DNA from: a virus
Strand: one strand, 5' to 3'
Length of the DNA stretch: 62,106 bases
Virus record (IMG/VR): IMGVR_UViG_3300026530_000001
Span: 1 to 62,106 of that record
Made by a program: the position numbers and the translations under genes. The notes beneath the pieces are model-generated. The model was given only the letters and a program-made list of their open reading frames with translations, was not told where the DNA came from and ran no database searches. Every line of letters starts with the position of its first letter. Positions within the stretch are counted from its first letter, which is position 1. Below are positions 22,908 to 32,095 of this stretch, piece by piece.

Positions 22908-25447
22908 CGCCAGCGGCACAATTTGAGACTCACGCCGGGGCGCTTGCGCCTCGCAATCCTAATGAGCCTAAAGACCGTCTTGAGCAAGAGCGCGCAGAAG
23001 AGCGAGTCACCGCGCCCAAACTCCACGCTTACCTGAATCGGACACTCGATTCAATTGCCAATCTGGATCAAAGCGAAAATCTTAAGATTCATAACACGAT
23101 GATCCGTGCCGTTGCTTACTACGACGGGCGCTGTGACGGACAGATTCGCAATGGCGAGTGGGTTGATAATTCACCCATCACAGGTGAAATTCTGCCTAAA
23201 GATAATGAGGTCAAACGACAAGTTGACAAGCTCCAGATGGAGATGTGCCGAGGTCGGATTGAATACCATCCCGAAGCAGTAAACAAGTTTAGCGCAGAGA
23301 TGCGCGAAGCGGCCCAATTTGCCGAACGAAGGATCAGGGTCAATCAGGATCGGATCGAAACAGAGCCTTTTATCCAGCGGGAAAATATGTCGCTTCTGTT
23401 GAAGACGTGGGCATTGAGATACACATTTTTCGATCAGGATGCCGACAGCCAGGAAAAGACCGTAGAGATGCGGGCCATGCGGCAAATGACCGCTGGCTCG
23501 CAGATGCAGGTGTGCCGAACGTGTGGGATTACCAAAACAGAACCGGTCTGTCCTAACTGTGGCGACACAGAAGCCAAGGTTCTTTCCTCTCCCGACTCGG
23601 AAGGCATCAAGACTGAGCAGAGCCAAAAGTCGGCAGGACGGGTTGTTACGGTGCAACCTGATGCCACAATGGTTCAGCTTGATCTGAATGGTCGAGATGT
23701 TGAATCAAGCTCTTTTGTTCGCTGGCGATTAGTCCTTAGACGGTGCGACTGGGAAGCGTTTTTCCCCAATACTCGAATTCCTTCCAGTGATGAATCGACA
23801 GAGGCGCGACATCGCGCAGAAAATCAAAACCAACCATCCCAGTCGAATTGGGGCGTCTCTTCTGAATACAGTTCAGGGGGCGATCAGTTTGAGAAGATTG
23901 AAGGCGAGTTAGTTTGGCTCGATCCGAAAGTCTATCAGCGATATGTCAATAAAGAAACCGAGACTTTAGGTAATGGTCGGACACTTCCAGCGGGCACGAA
24001 GTACGTTGAGCAGTACCCCTCGGGGTGTTGTGTTGCGCGCATCGGCAAGACAATTCTTGACGTTTTCCCTTCCAACAAAAACAAGTGCTGGACGATGTGT
24101 GTCTACGGACTCAGAGAACACGCCCTGCACGGATCGGGAATTACGGCGCTGCTTGGTCTTCAGGACATTATCAACGAGGAAAATGCGGCAATCATAGCAA
24201 GCCATATCTACGGAGCTGCTGGCCGGGAGTTGATTCGCTCAGGCGCGATTCAGGGCGGGCAACTTCCAGCGTTGGATCAGGTAGCGTACATTGACGCACC
24301 GCCGGACGTTATGAATATCGCGCAGTGGGCAGCGGGAAGAATACAGCCGAATCCCCTGACCGGCGACGTTTATGGCTTCCGCGAAGCTGTGCGGGGAAGC
24401 CTTCAGGATGCTGCCGGCACGTCGTCCCTTTCTCTCCAGGGCGCCGCGGACATAAAGGCTTTGGGTACGGCTACGGGGGTCGAAGCCTCTCGCGATCAAG
24501 CTGTCGGCCGGATGATCCCAAATCGTAAACTTCAGGCTTCCATGGGCACGGACTGGATCAAGCAAGTGCTCGACTTGGAACGCGAGCACTACTCGCCTGA
24601 GATGTTTCTTGAGATGGCTGGTAAGTGCGATGAAAAGGGCGAGATTGAATACACGGAACGGGGAGTAAGAGCATTCTTTGAATGCGAGGTCAGAAACGAT
24701 CTAATCATCAAGCCTGTCGAGGGGTCTTGGATGCCAACTACCGCGGCCCAAGAGAGAGCGAACGCGGCGGGATTTGCGCAGGCTGTTTCGCAGGTAAAAG
24801 ACCCGCAACTTATCTCCGTGCTGGCGCCGAGCTTTGGGGTTGATTTCTCCGTTGATGAGTGGGGGGCGGCCCAAAGAAACGCCAGCATGAGACTGGAAGA
24901 ATACGCTCGCGTATCAAAGATCGTCTCTGGTGGTGGCTATACAGCTTCGCCGGAAATGGTTCAGGTTGTGCTGGCGAATATTCGCGAGTGGGCCAGAGTT
25001 GATCCGTTGATGGACGATCATCCGGCATTCAGAGACTTCTATCAGGATTGGTGGATATCCGACGAGGGCCGCAACGCCGACTCTCTGTTGCGATTAGTGG
25101 TTAAGACCGTCCACGGCCTCCACCTGAACAAAGGCATGGTTGCCCAAGCTCAGGAACAAAGCGCAGCCTCAATCGCCGCCAAAGCGCCAGAAATGGCTAT
25201 GCAGGAGCAGATGGCAAACCAGCAGAAAGACCAGCAAGCCGCAGAGACGGCCCAAGCTGACGATCAGGGTAAACAGGATGTGGTCACTCAGGCTATTGGT
25301 CAGCAGATGCTCAAGGAAAGAGATCGCGAGCACGAGGCCCAGACACAAGCCGAGTTGAAGGATCACGAAACAGAAAGTCAATCGGATTTGGCTACTCATC
25401 AAGCAATGCTGGACGCCGCACAAGGAGGAAATCATGCCCAAGGGTAA
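22904..25447 (+). CDS. Portal protein with internal zinc ribbon
   Basis: 847 residues, in the size range of short-tailed phage portals. Position (after terminase, before scaffold and capsid), helical content and the long Gln-rich coiled-coil C-terminus (about 740-847) fit a portal ring subunit. An unusual insertion near 205-225 carries CRTCG ... CPNCG, a zinc ribbon. No nuclease or ATPase motif is seen. The identification is by size, context and general resemblance rather than by a catalytic site. Confidence 0.75.
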   Translation: MTPAAQFETHAGALAPRNPNEPKDRLEQERAEERVTAPKLHAYLNRTLDSIANLDQSENLKIHNTMIRAVAYYDGRCDGQIRNGEWVDNSPITGEILPKDNEVKRQVDKLQMEMCRGRIEYHPEAVNKFSAEMREAAQFAERRIRVNQDRIETEPFIQRENMSLLLKTWALRYTFFDQDADSQEKTVEMRAMRQMTAGSQMQVCRTCGITKTEPVCPNCGDTEAKVLSSPDSEGIKTEQSQKSAGRVVTVQPDATMVQLDLNGRDVESSSFVRWRLVLRRCDWEAFFPNTRIPSSDESTEARHRAENQNQPSQSNWGVSSEYSSGGDQFEKIEGELVWLDPKVYQRYVNKETETLGNGRTLPAGTKYVEQYPSGCCVARIGKTILDVFPSNKNKCWTMCVYGLREHALHGSGITALLGLQDIINEENAAIIASHIYGAAGRELIRSGAIQGGQLPALDQVAYIDAPPDVMNIAQWAAGRIQPNPLTGDVYGFREAVRGSLQDAAGTSSLSLQGAADIKALGTATGVEASRDQAVGRMIPNRKLQASMGTDWIKQVLDLEREHYSPEMFLEMAGKCDEKGEIEYTERGVRAFFECEVRNDLIIKPVEGSWMPTTAAQERANAAGFAQAVSQVKDPQLISVLAPSFGVDFSVDEWGAAQRNASMRLEEYARVSKIVSGGGYTASPEMVQVVLANIREWARVDPLMDDHPAFRDFYQDWWISDEGRNADSLLRLVVKTVHGLHLNKGMVAQAQEQSAASIAAKAPEMAMQEQMANQQKDQQAAETAQADDQGKQDVVTQAIGQQMLKERDREHEAQTQAELKDHETESQSDLATHQAMLDAAQGGNHAQG

Positions 25448-25592
25448 AGGACATCAATTCAGCCAGAAGCAGGATCGTCAGGCGCAGCACGTCAAACAGT
25501 CGGAAGAGAAATCCGGCAAGTCGGCGAAAGAAGCTGAGCGGATAGCTTACGCGACGGTCAACAAACAGAAGAGCAGCAAAGGTAAGAAATGA
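25434..25592 (+). CDS. Small EAER-motif protein, copy 2
   Basis: 52 residues ending in EAERIAYATVNKQKSSKGKK, clearly related to the protein at 22426 (EAERRAWATVN). It overlaps the portal stop by 14 bases and has an excellent AAGGAGG site inside the portal gene. Its stop overlaps a 25-residue open frame by ATGA. Function unknown. Confidence 0.65.
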   Translation: MPKGKGHQFSQKQDRQAQHVKQSEEKSGKSAKEAERIAYATVNKQKSSKGKK

Positions 25593-25666
25593 GACATCGC
25601 CGACGAACTACCAAGCGGTGTCTATGTCGTCATTGTCTTGAGTTTGAAGAGGACGAGGACGGCTAA
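25589..25666 (+). CDS. 25-residue Cys-rich microprotein
   Basis: Arg-rich N-terminus, then CLCRHC and an acidic tail. It overlaps the upstream stop as ATGA, the operon's usual coupling signal. The length is at the limit of what can be trusted; the CxCxxC spacing hints at a single metal knuckle. Confidence 0.35.
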   Translation: MRHRRRTTKRCLCRHCLEFEEDEDG

Positions 25667-25693
25667 GTCTTTGGATCAGGAGTCCAGTCCAAG

Positions 25694-25915
25694 TCAAAAG
25701 TAACAGTACGTTCTGCGTTGGCCTACTTTCGTGACCTTCCAGGTAAGCCCTTGCGTTGGCTCCGCTTTCGGTAAGAACTCCGGCGACAATAAACCCATCG
25801 CTACTAATTCCTCGGTGTCATAGCACCGTCCGGTGATTATCCTTTTCGTATCGCCCGCGCCCATCGACTCGTAGACAGGCGCAGAGCCGTCACCGTCGCC
25901 CGTCCTCAAAACCAC
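25694..25915 (-). CDS. Possible opposite-strand gene in the virion operon
   Basis: 73 residues from a GTG start, with protein-like composition (TKRIITGRCYDTEELVAMG and TWKVTKVG). It reads leftward inside the 331-bp gap between portal and scaffold genes, which otherwise holds only the AACGTAAATCC motif. There is no ribosome site and no related gene that I recognise. It may be chance or a moron gene. Confidence 0.3.
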   Translation of the reverse strand: MVLRTGDGDGSAPVYESMGAGDTKRIITGRCYDTEELVAMGLLSPEFLPKAEPTQGLTWKVTKVGQRRTYCYF

Positions 25916-25922
25916 ACGTAAA

Positions 25923-25933
25923 AACGTAAATCC
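25923..25933 (+). promoter_or_regulatory. AACGTAAATCC motif, copy 2
   Basis: Exact copy of the 11-base motif, in the 331-bp gap between portal-associated small genes and the scaffold gene. It starts 75 bases before the scaffold ATG and 39 bases before an out-of-frame ATG at 25962. The same sequence precedes the endolysin and tail-fibre genes. Confidence 0.45.
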
Positions 25934-25997
25934 CAATTTCGTGGTTTCCTTCTGGCGACATGAATTCTGCCCCGCTTGATGCGGAAAGGGATTACAA

Positions 25998-27218
25998 ATG
26001 CCAGAAAATGCCACTTGGGAATCAGCCGCGACTCCGACGCCCGAACCCGTTGCTCCGGTAACGGAAACTCCGGTAGTTGAAGCACCTGTTGTTCCCGCCG
26101 CTGAAGCCGCAACGCTTGAAACAACGGTAGCCCCTCAGCTTGAAGTTGAGCCTGCTGCCGCGCGTGAGACTGTAAGCGAACCGCAGATCACCGAACCCGA
26201 AAAGGTAGAAACAAAGCCAAAGGATGATTACGTTGCGGAGACGGACGATCCGCCCGAGATTGCCGCGCTATCAAGTGCCGCCTCAAAGCGGTGGGCAAAG
26301 CGACAATTCAAGGACGCTGTTCCTGTTCACAACTTCCTCGACTTTGAGAAGCCTATTTCGACCGTAGGGGACGATCTGCACCGCCTTTCGCCGTCTCGGT
26401 ACACCGAGCATGTAAACGACATCTTCAGACGCCACAGCAAAGACTTGCTTGGCGTGCCTTTTGACGAGGTAAAGATTCGGTTACAGACGAACGGCCAACC
26501 CGCCACTACCACTCCAGCGACTGCTGAAGCCATATCTTCGCGGTCTGTTTCTCTGCCTACTGAGGCCGAACTAAGCCAAATGACTGATGAGCAAGTTGCT
26601 CAGCGGTTTGCTCAAGTTCAAGAGCAGGCAAAACAGCAAGCAGCGACTGAATTCCAAAAGCAAATTGACGATCTCAAGTCACAGTTTGACGCTGTGAATG
26701 GGGAGGTTAAGACGCAGAAGGAATCAGCCGTGCAAGCAGAGATCGGGCAAAAGCAGCACGAGCTTTACACGAAAGTTTGGAGCGTGGTTGAGGACGGGAT
26801 TCGCGATTCTGGATTGGAAGTCTTACCAACCGATCCGCCGAAGATTGCCAGCCTGAAACGGGCCGCATCCGGGCTTCTGGACAAACACAACGTAGAGGCC
26901 GCCTTTGATGCCGTTGACGACAACACAAAGCTCGTCAAGTACGTGTATGAAGCAACGAACCGCAGGGAATTTCAGAACGCTTTCCGCGAGGAAGACAACC
27001 TGAAAGTTCGTGCGCGCGCGGCTTTTGAAACTGTGAAGCAAAGTCCAGAGGTCAAAGCAATCCTTGATGAGATCGAAGCGTATGCCAACCAGTCTAAAGG
27101 AAATTCACGCGCGGCTAATCCTATCCCGCCCGCTCCAGGTTCAAGTTTAGGAGTCACAATTAAGGCTCCGATAAGCTGGGACGAGGCAGAGCGAGCGCCA
27201 TCGGTCATAGCTGCCTAA
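25998..27218 (+). CDS. Scaffold-like protein
   Basis: 406 residues: an Ala/Pro/Glu/Val-rich disordered N-terminus (1-85), a middle with a short conserved-looking domain, and a long Gln/Glu coiled coil (about 190-250). It lies directly before the capsid gene, and its acidic, helical character is typical of head scaffolding proteins that shape the procapsid and then leave. The start follows GAAAGGG. Confidence 0.65.
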   Translation: MPENATWESAATPTPEPVAPVTETPVVEAPVVPAAEAATLETTVAPQLEVEPAAARETVSEPQITEPEKVETKPKDDYVAETDDPPEIAALSSAASKRWAKRQFKDAVPVHNFLDFEKPISTVGDDLHRLSPSRYTEHVNDIFRRHSKDLLGVPFDEVKIRLQTNGQPATTTPATAEAISSRSVSLPTEAELSQMTDEQVAQRFAQVQEQAKQQAATEFQKQIDDLKSQFDAVNGEVKTQKESAVQAEIGQKQHELYTKVWSVVEDGIRDSGLEVLPTDPPKIASLKRAASGLLDKHNVEAAFDAVDDNTKLVKYVYEATNRREFQNAFREEDNLKVRARAAFETVKQSPEVKAILDEIEAYANQSKGNSRAANPIPPAPGSSLGVTIKAPISWDEAERAPSVIAA

Positions 27219-27237
27219 CTTTAGGGAGAATTCAAAC

Positions 27238-28506
27238 ATGGCATTCACAGTTGCGAACGCCTCGATCGTAATGACCGAGAAGATCGAACCCGTACTGCGA
27301 AATGCGTTCTTGATTGGCACAGACCTTGAAGCCCCAACCTTCGATCTCTTTATGAAGGGCGAGAAGGAACGGACCAACGAACTCGGCCGGCGAGTTCCGA
27401 TCATGGTCGTGCCGAACGCGTCGTATGGTGCAATCACTGAAGGTGGTCAACTCCCGCTCGCGGGAACTCCGGCCATCGTCCAACTCAGAATCTACTACCT
27501 CAATCAGTTCATGATGGGGGAAATCAACCGCTCCGTTCTCGATCAGGAAACGGAAAGCGATCTGATCAAGTTTGCCCGCTTCCCGATGGAAGCCGATCAG
27601 AAGAAGTTCCGCCACTGGCAGAACCTCTGGATGCACGGCACTGGAAATGGCGCACTCGGAGTGGCCGGAACCGTCGTTACCGGCGCATCGGGCACCGTCA
27701 CCTTCGTAGGAGACTACGGCGCAGAGAATATCGACATCGGCGCGCGGCTGGTGTTCTATTCGTCCGCCGGCGTTGCTCATAACCAGTCAGGGGCCGTTAC
27801 CGTTTCGACGGTGACAGCGATTGCGGGTGATGTGGTTACGTTCGACACCGTTCCTACTGATGCTGTAGCCACGGACACTGCCCACCACTATGGCTCTTAC
27901 GGCTTGATGCCTCACGGCATTGCCTACCACGTCAGCGCGGTCTCTTCCACCTATCTTGGGGTCAACACTGCGACCTACGGCGGCATCAAGTCCACCACGA
28001 TTGACGCTGGAGCGGCCACGGGTACGGGCGGAACGGCATTGACACCAGGCATGTTGGATTTGATGGCGGCACGGCGCCGGAGAATGAGCGGTGCGAACGT
28101 AAGCAAGGAAGGCCGAACTTACATCTCTCACTCAACTCAGGAGTTCAATTACCGCCAGCTCGGCTACACCTCCACTTACGGCATCCAGCGGATCATCGGA
28201 ATGAACCAGGGCAAGTTCGACTTGGGCATTGGTGTTGCGTCGCACAATGGGCAGGCGTGGATCGTGGATAATCAGGCTCCGAAGTCTGTTATCTGGGATC
28301 TCTATCTGCCTGACTGGACCGTTGAGTATGTCAAGTTGCCGAGCTTCTACGACGACGGCAACGGCAACAAGATGTGGATGAAGAGCGGGTCCGGTGCTCC
28401 CTATGACGCACTTCAGTACGGCGTCTATGCGAGGTACGATTTGCTCTGCAAAAACAGATCGAATCAGTCGGCGATTCTTAACCTGCCGTATGTCAGCGGC
28501 TTCTAA
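27238..28506 (+). CDS. Major capsid protein
   Basis: 422 residues with the features of an HK97-like capsid subunit: an N-terminal arm, long central helix region (EADQKKFRHWQNLWMHGTG), a beta-rich insertion (about 145-215) and a C-terminal half ending in a compact beta segment. It follows the scaffold gene after 19 bases with GGGAGAA upstream and is followed by a decoration-like gene. Composition (low Cys, Gly/Ala/Thr-rich) fits an abundant virion protein. Confidence 0.8.
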   Translation: MAFTVANASIVMTEKIEPVLRNAFLIGTDLEAPTFDLFMKGEKERTNELGRRVPIMVVPNASYGAITEGGQLPLAGTPAIVQLRIYYLNQFMMGEINRSVLDQETESDLIKFARFPMEADQKKFRHWQNLWMHGTGNGALGVAGTVVTGASGTVTFVGDYGAENIDIGARLVFYSSAGVAHNQSGAVTVSTVTAIAGDVVTFDTVPTDAVATDTAHHYGSYGLMPHGIAYHVSAVSSTYLGVNTATYGGIKSTTIDAGAATGTGGTALTPGMLDLMAARRRRMSGANVSKEGRTYISHSTQEFNYRQLGYTSTYGIQRIIGMNQGKFDLGIGVASHNGQAWIVDNQAPKSVIWDLYLPDWTVEYVKLPSFYDDGNGNKMWMKSGSGAPYDALQYGVYARYDLLCKNRSNQSAILNLPYVSGF

Positions 28507-28526
28507 TCACCTGAAGGAGAGACAAA

Positions 28527-29060
28527 ATGCCAAGTCCGTTTAATGACACTACCGGCGCTCTCGCTACGGGTGCGCGAAACAAATCAGTTCAGGCGGCTTT
28601 TACTCGCCCGGCTGACACGACCGCTTATACAAGCGGTGATGCGGTCAACAACTCAACTACTGCGCCAGTCCCGCTGACCTTTTCAAGCGTTGTCGATAAG
28701 GTCGGCGGCACGGGAACGATCCGCGGAGCGCAGATACTGACAAACAACTTAACGGTCACTAACGGAGATTTTGAACTCATCATCTCCAAGCTGACCTATA
28801 CGCCTGCAAACGATAACGCGGTGGCAACCATTCTGACTTACGCTCGGGCCGCCAACATCGTTGCTCGTCTTACATTGCCAACTCTAACCGTTAACGCGGC
28901 GGGCGGCGACTCAGCTTATGCTCAAGTCGATTCCAAGGTGATTCCGTTCGTTGCGGCGGCGGGCGACACTGCCCTGTACGGGTTTCTTGTCGCTAAGGGC
29001 GCATACACTCCGGCGAGCGCGCAGACGTTTACCGTCACGTTGCTGGTGGAGCGTGACTAA
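28527..29060 (+). CDS. Capsid decoration or stabilising protein candidate
   Basis: 177 residues, Thr/Ala/Val-rich and all-beta in appearance, with no Cys. It has a strong GAAGGAGAG ribosome site and sits directly behind the major capsid gene, the usual place for capsid accessory proteins. A terminator-like stem follows at 29095. Confidence 0.6.
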   Translation: MPSPFNDTTGALATGARNKSVQAAFTRPADTTAYTSGDAVNNSTTAPVPLTFSSVVDKVGGTGTIRGAQILTNNLTVTNGDFELIISKLTYTPANDNAVATILTYARAANIVARLTLPTLTVNAAGGDSAYAQVDSKVIPFVAAAGDTALYGFLVAKGAYTPASAQTFTVTLLVERD

Positions 29061-29094
29061 CTTCACGTTGCTTTGAAACGTGGTCGTGGGATCG

Positions 29095-29125
29095 TGGCGA
29101 TTCATCGGGGATCGCCACTTCCCTT
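29095..29125 (+). terminator. Terminator-like stem after the capsid genes
   Basis: GTGGCGAT (29095-29102) pairs perfectly with ATCGCCAC (29112-29119) around a 9-base loop, followed by TTCCCTTT. It could reduce transcription past the capsid genes, which are needed in the largest amounts. Confidence 0.5.
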
Positions 29126-29131
29126 TAACTC

Positions 29132-29416
29132 ATGCACAGCTTACAGAACGCACTCGTAGAGCAGTGGTGCAAGGTCACAGTGAATGACGCTGTAAAGCTC
29201 TTTCATAAGGCCAGAACTCATCCCGACAACGAAGCTGACTCTTTGGAACAGATTGCCATCCGCTGCGCCAACTCTGCCTTTGCTCACGTCTCAGCAACGA
29301 TTGTTGGGGACAAAGACGCGACAGCCAGGAGGTATGGCGAGCTTTGTTATGCAAGGTTCAGACGGGAGATTCAGAAGGTAATCACTGAACCGGAAGCTGA
29401 GGAATTGGTGTGCTAG
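29132..29416 (+). CDS. Hypothetical head-region protein
   Basis: 94 residues, helical, with three scattered cysteines. It overlaps the next gene by 7 bases. The position after capsid and decoration genes suggests a head-completion or packaging-related role, but no motif supports that. Confidence 0.55.
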   Translation: MHSLQNALVEQWCKVTVNDAVKLFHKARTHPDNEADSLEQIAIRCANSAFAHVSATIVGDKDATARRYGELCYARFRREIQKVITEPEAEELVC

Positions 29417-30156
29417 CGATCCCTGAGATACATCCCGACCTTCCAGAGACTCACATTGTTCTCACTGAGGATGACGTGATCAGCCAGACCGAAGCCGCAT
29501 GGTTTCGCAGGCAACTAAAGAGGATTGCGGGGAAGAACCGTTTTGGTAAATCAAATCTTCGCATGGTCTGGGGACCAACGCATGAAGACGAAATGGAGAT
29601 AGATCGTCCAATCAAGTACCAGGACTTCACCGATGGTCTTGGTCGGGTCTTCGGTGAGCGAAGATTCTTCATTGAGATATGGAGATCGCCTGAATTCCTC
29701 CGCAGAAGCAGCCGGTACAAGGTCATCAATGATCCCGACGTTGTAGTGGAGTTCTACTTCTGCAAAGCCTGTGACGCGCAGATTGAATGTGACAAGCAGG
29801 CTTTGGAAATGATGGGCAGCGTTCCCGCGTGCCCCAGATGTGGATCGACGCGCTCACGAACTGAACTAATCCGCGAGGCAGGGAAAGGCCAGTTCTTATG
29901 TGAGTTTCCAAACCAAGGCTGTTACGACTATTGGTTGCGACTTGAGCGGGCAGACTTAACCTATCATCCGCCGGATAACGAAATTCTTGAGATCGCCAAA
30001 GCTCTTTGGAAGTTTGAACAATTACCCCAGAACCAAAGAGACGCGCTTGAACAAGCTGACAGGGAGATTGAGCGCCGGATGATGATTGCGGCCCAGAGAC
30101 AAAACGGAACAATCTATACCGGGGCTGTCCATCCGCTAATGATTCCAACTCTTTAA
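29410..30156 (+). CDS. Zinc-ribbon hypothetical virion-region protein
   Basis: 248 residues from a GTG start. A four-cysteine zinc ribbon lies in the middle (CKACD ... CPRCG, about 118-142). The part before it is alpha/beta and the part after is helical (QADREIERRMMIA). It is the second zinc ribbon inside a virion-block gene after the portal. No family recognised. Confidence 0.58.
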   Translation: MLAIPEIHPDLPETHIVLTEDDVISQTEAAWFRRQLKRIAGKNRFGKSNLRMVWGPTHEDEMEIDRPIKYQDFTDGLGRVFGERRFFIEIWRSPEFLRRSSRYKVINDPDVVVEFYFCKACDAQIECDKQALEMMGSVPACPRCGSTRSRTELIREAGKGQFLCEFPNQGCYDYWLRLERADLTYHPPDNEILEIAKALWKFEQLPQNQRDALEQADREIERRMMIAAQRQNGTIYTGAVHPLMIPTL

Positions 30157-30164
30157 GGAGATAT

Positions 30165-31079
30165 ATGCAAACACAGACCGCTATTCCAACTGAACTGCCA
30201 CCGATGGGAAGTTTGACCCCTCAACAGAGTGCCACCAAAAGCCAAACGCATTGGGTGTGGACGCCCTACAAAGACATCACCAATATGGGGCCGTTCGGCA
30301 TCAACTCTCAATTGGGGTACAGAGACCAGCGATGGGCTGAACTCAAGCGGTGTGTTCCTTACCCGTTGGGCAACTTGATTTCATACGAGACTGATCGTTC
30401 CATCGCGGCCGAACAATCTACATCGATGCTGCTCGACGCCGAGTCACTGCCGAAGATCGAATACGTCAAATATGCCCGCGATCAAGCCGTTGAATTGACG
30501 GACAACTACAAAGACGTGGGACTTCGGATTCTCATTCCGCTGATGGGCATGAACGATCCTGAATTAGTAAATCAGATCGTGCAGACCGTCCAGCCTTTTC
30601 AGTACCTAATTCACGAAATGGCTTATGAGTTCTCAGAAGGCGCTGAGAAGCGAATCCGTAAGAGTAATCTGTCGGATGAGGACAAAGATAAAGCCCGCGA
30701 GCTGGCGAAGATTATGCTTAACGGCTCGAGAGATGCCGAGACCAAGGGTCTGGCCGAGTATGAAGCCCTGATCTCTTCAATGAGCGACAAGATGGCCGGT
30801 CAGCCGGGTATTGCCAATCCCACAAAGTTCCACGAGTGGATTTGTCGGCAATTAGACAAACCCGTTCCCGCGCGAATTGATCGGACTGGCGGACAGACTA
30901 ACCAAAGCACCGCAATTGACATTCTGGCAAAACGAGCATTGCAGGAAGAGTCTGCAGCCGAGTCAATGGCGGCACAGCTCGCCGAGGAGCGCGCCGCGAG
31001 ATTACGCCTTGAGAAGCAAGTAGCTGAATTGGCCGCGCAGCAGGAAACGTCGAAGTCCGGCAAGCAAGCAAGAGTATGA
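30165..31079 (+). CDS. Hypothetical virion-region protein with C-terminal coiled coil
   Basis: 304 residues with AAGGAGA directly upstream. After a Pro/Thr/Gln-rich start it is largely helical, ending in an Ala/Glu/Arg coiled coil (about 255-295). It overlaps the next gene by ATGA. Possibly a minor head protein; no motif recognised. Confidence 0.58.
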   Translation: MQTQTAIPTELPPMGSLTPQQSATKSQTHWVWTPYKDITNMGPFGINSQLGYRDQRWAELKRCVPYPLGNLISYETDRSIAAEQSTSMLLDAESLPKIEYVKYARDQAVELTDNYKDVGLRILIPLMGMNDPELVNQIVQTVQPFQYLIHEMAYEFSEGAEKRIRKSNLSDEDKDKARELAKIMLNGSRDAETKGLAEYEALISSMSDKMAGQPGIANPTKFHEWICRQLDKPVPARIDRTGGQTNQSTAIDILAKRALQEESAAESMAAQLAEERAARLRLEKQVAELAAQQETSKSGKQARV

Positions 31080-31774
31080 GCGTTTTACGATCTCAATTAG
31101 TTGGAGAGGTCTATGAATATTGCGGCAATCCTGATGATTGTCCGCTGAAGGATAAGGGTCTTCCTCAGCAATTTGTCTTTCAAGTTCTAACGGAAAATGA
31201 AGACGAGCTATTGAGAGACCTGGAACTCTCCAATCAAGGGAGAAGGATCGCAAAGCAGGAAGTCGAACTCTCGGAAAACAACTTTGAGTTTACGCTTAAT
31301 GCCGATGCGGTCGCCCCTGCTTATGCCTTATTGCAAACCGACCCCTCATCGAACATTTGGTATCCAGTGGAGATTGTTACGCCTGACGCTCTGGCGCAAG
31401 CAAGCGCGAACGGGGTCATGGCGGTGACATTTCGAGGTAATCAAGCTGAAGTGTCGTGGCAACCAGATTCCAATCACAATCTGGTTGTTTGGTACGAGCG
31501 ATCAAGAGACGACAATCCGCAGTTAGCAGCCTCGACTGAATTGGGCAATCTCTACGATTCCTATTTGAAACTGAGGACGGCTGCTCAATGCCGAGAGATG
31601 ATGGGGTTGCCCGTGGGAACAATTCTCAGTTCTCGGATCGAACAAAGTGAGAGTCAATGGCAACGATATTCCCGCCGAGGTAATCAACGAGGATTGGCAA
31701 CCAAGACTCCGGTATTCAGGACGCGAGCTTGGCGATATCCATTTGTTGATCGGACTAGATTCTTCATTCCGTAG
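31076..31774 (+). CDS. Head-tail connection protein candidate
   Basis: 232 residues. Position between head genes and tail genes, a mixed alpha/beta N-terminal half, and a helical C-terminal half with an Arg-rich end (RYSRRGNQRG, RTRAWRYPF) suggest an adaptor ring protein below the portal. It is coupled by ATGA to the preceding gene. No decisive motif. Confidence 0.5.
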   Translation: MSVLRSQLVGEVYEYCGNPDDCPLKDKGLPQQFVFQVLTENEDELLRDLELSNQGRRIAKQEVELSENNFEFTLNADAVAPAYALLQTDPSSNIWYPVEIVTPDALAQASANGVMAVTFRGNQAEVSWQPDSNHNLVVWYERSRDDNPQLAASTELGNLYDSYLKLRTAAQCREMMGLPVGTILSSRIEQSESQWQRYSRRGNQRGLATKTPVFRTRAWRYPFVDRTRFFIP

Positions 31775-31783
31775 GAGGCCATG

Positions 31784-32086
31784 ATGCCGCGAGTCAGCGT
31801 ACCAGCCGACGCCACTAATAAGAACGTCCAGACACTGCTCGGGGCTAGTGCTCCGATCACCGGATGGGTGACAGGCCAGATACTTTCCGATCCAGACAAC
31901 ACAGAGCCTGTGACATTGAAGATCGGGAGTTCAACGATGACTGCGACTAACTACGACAACGAGCTAGCCCCAGGAGAAAGTGCGCCGTTAAGCCAAAACG
32001 GGCTGCCGATGTTTTTGCCGTCGCTCTACGTTCGGAACGATGGTGCTGCGGCGGTCGATGTCGTTTTCAACATTAAAAACACCTGA
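31784..32086 (+). CDS. Small beta-rich virion protein
   Basis: 100 residues, predicted all-beta (VTLKIGSSTMTATNYDNELAPGE), like small head fibres or tail accessory proteins. Two adjacent ATGs exist; 31784 is favoured because it is 5 bases from AGGAGG (31773-31778). It follows the connector candidate directly. Confidence 0.55.
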   Translation: MPRVSVPADATNKNVQTLLGASAPITGWVTGQILSDPDNTEPVTLKIGSSTMTATNYDNELAPGESAPLSQNGLPMFLPSLYVRNDGAAAVDVVFNIKNT

Positions 32087-32095
32087 AGGTGATCT

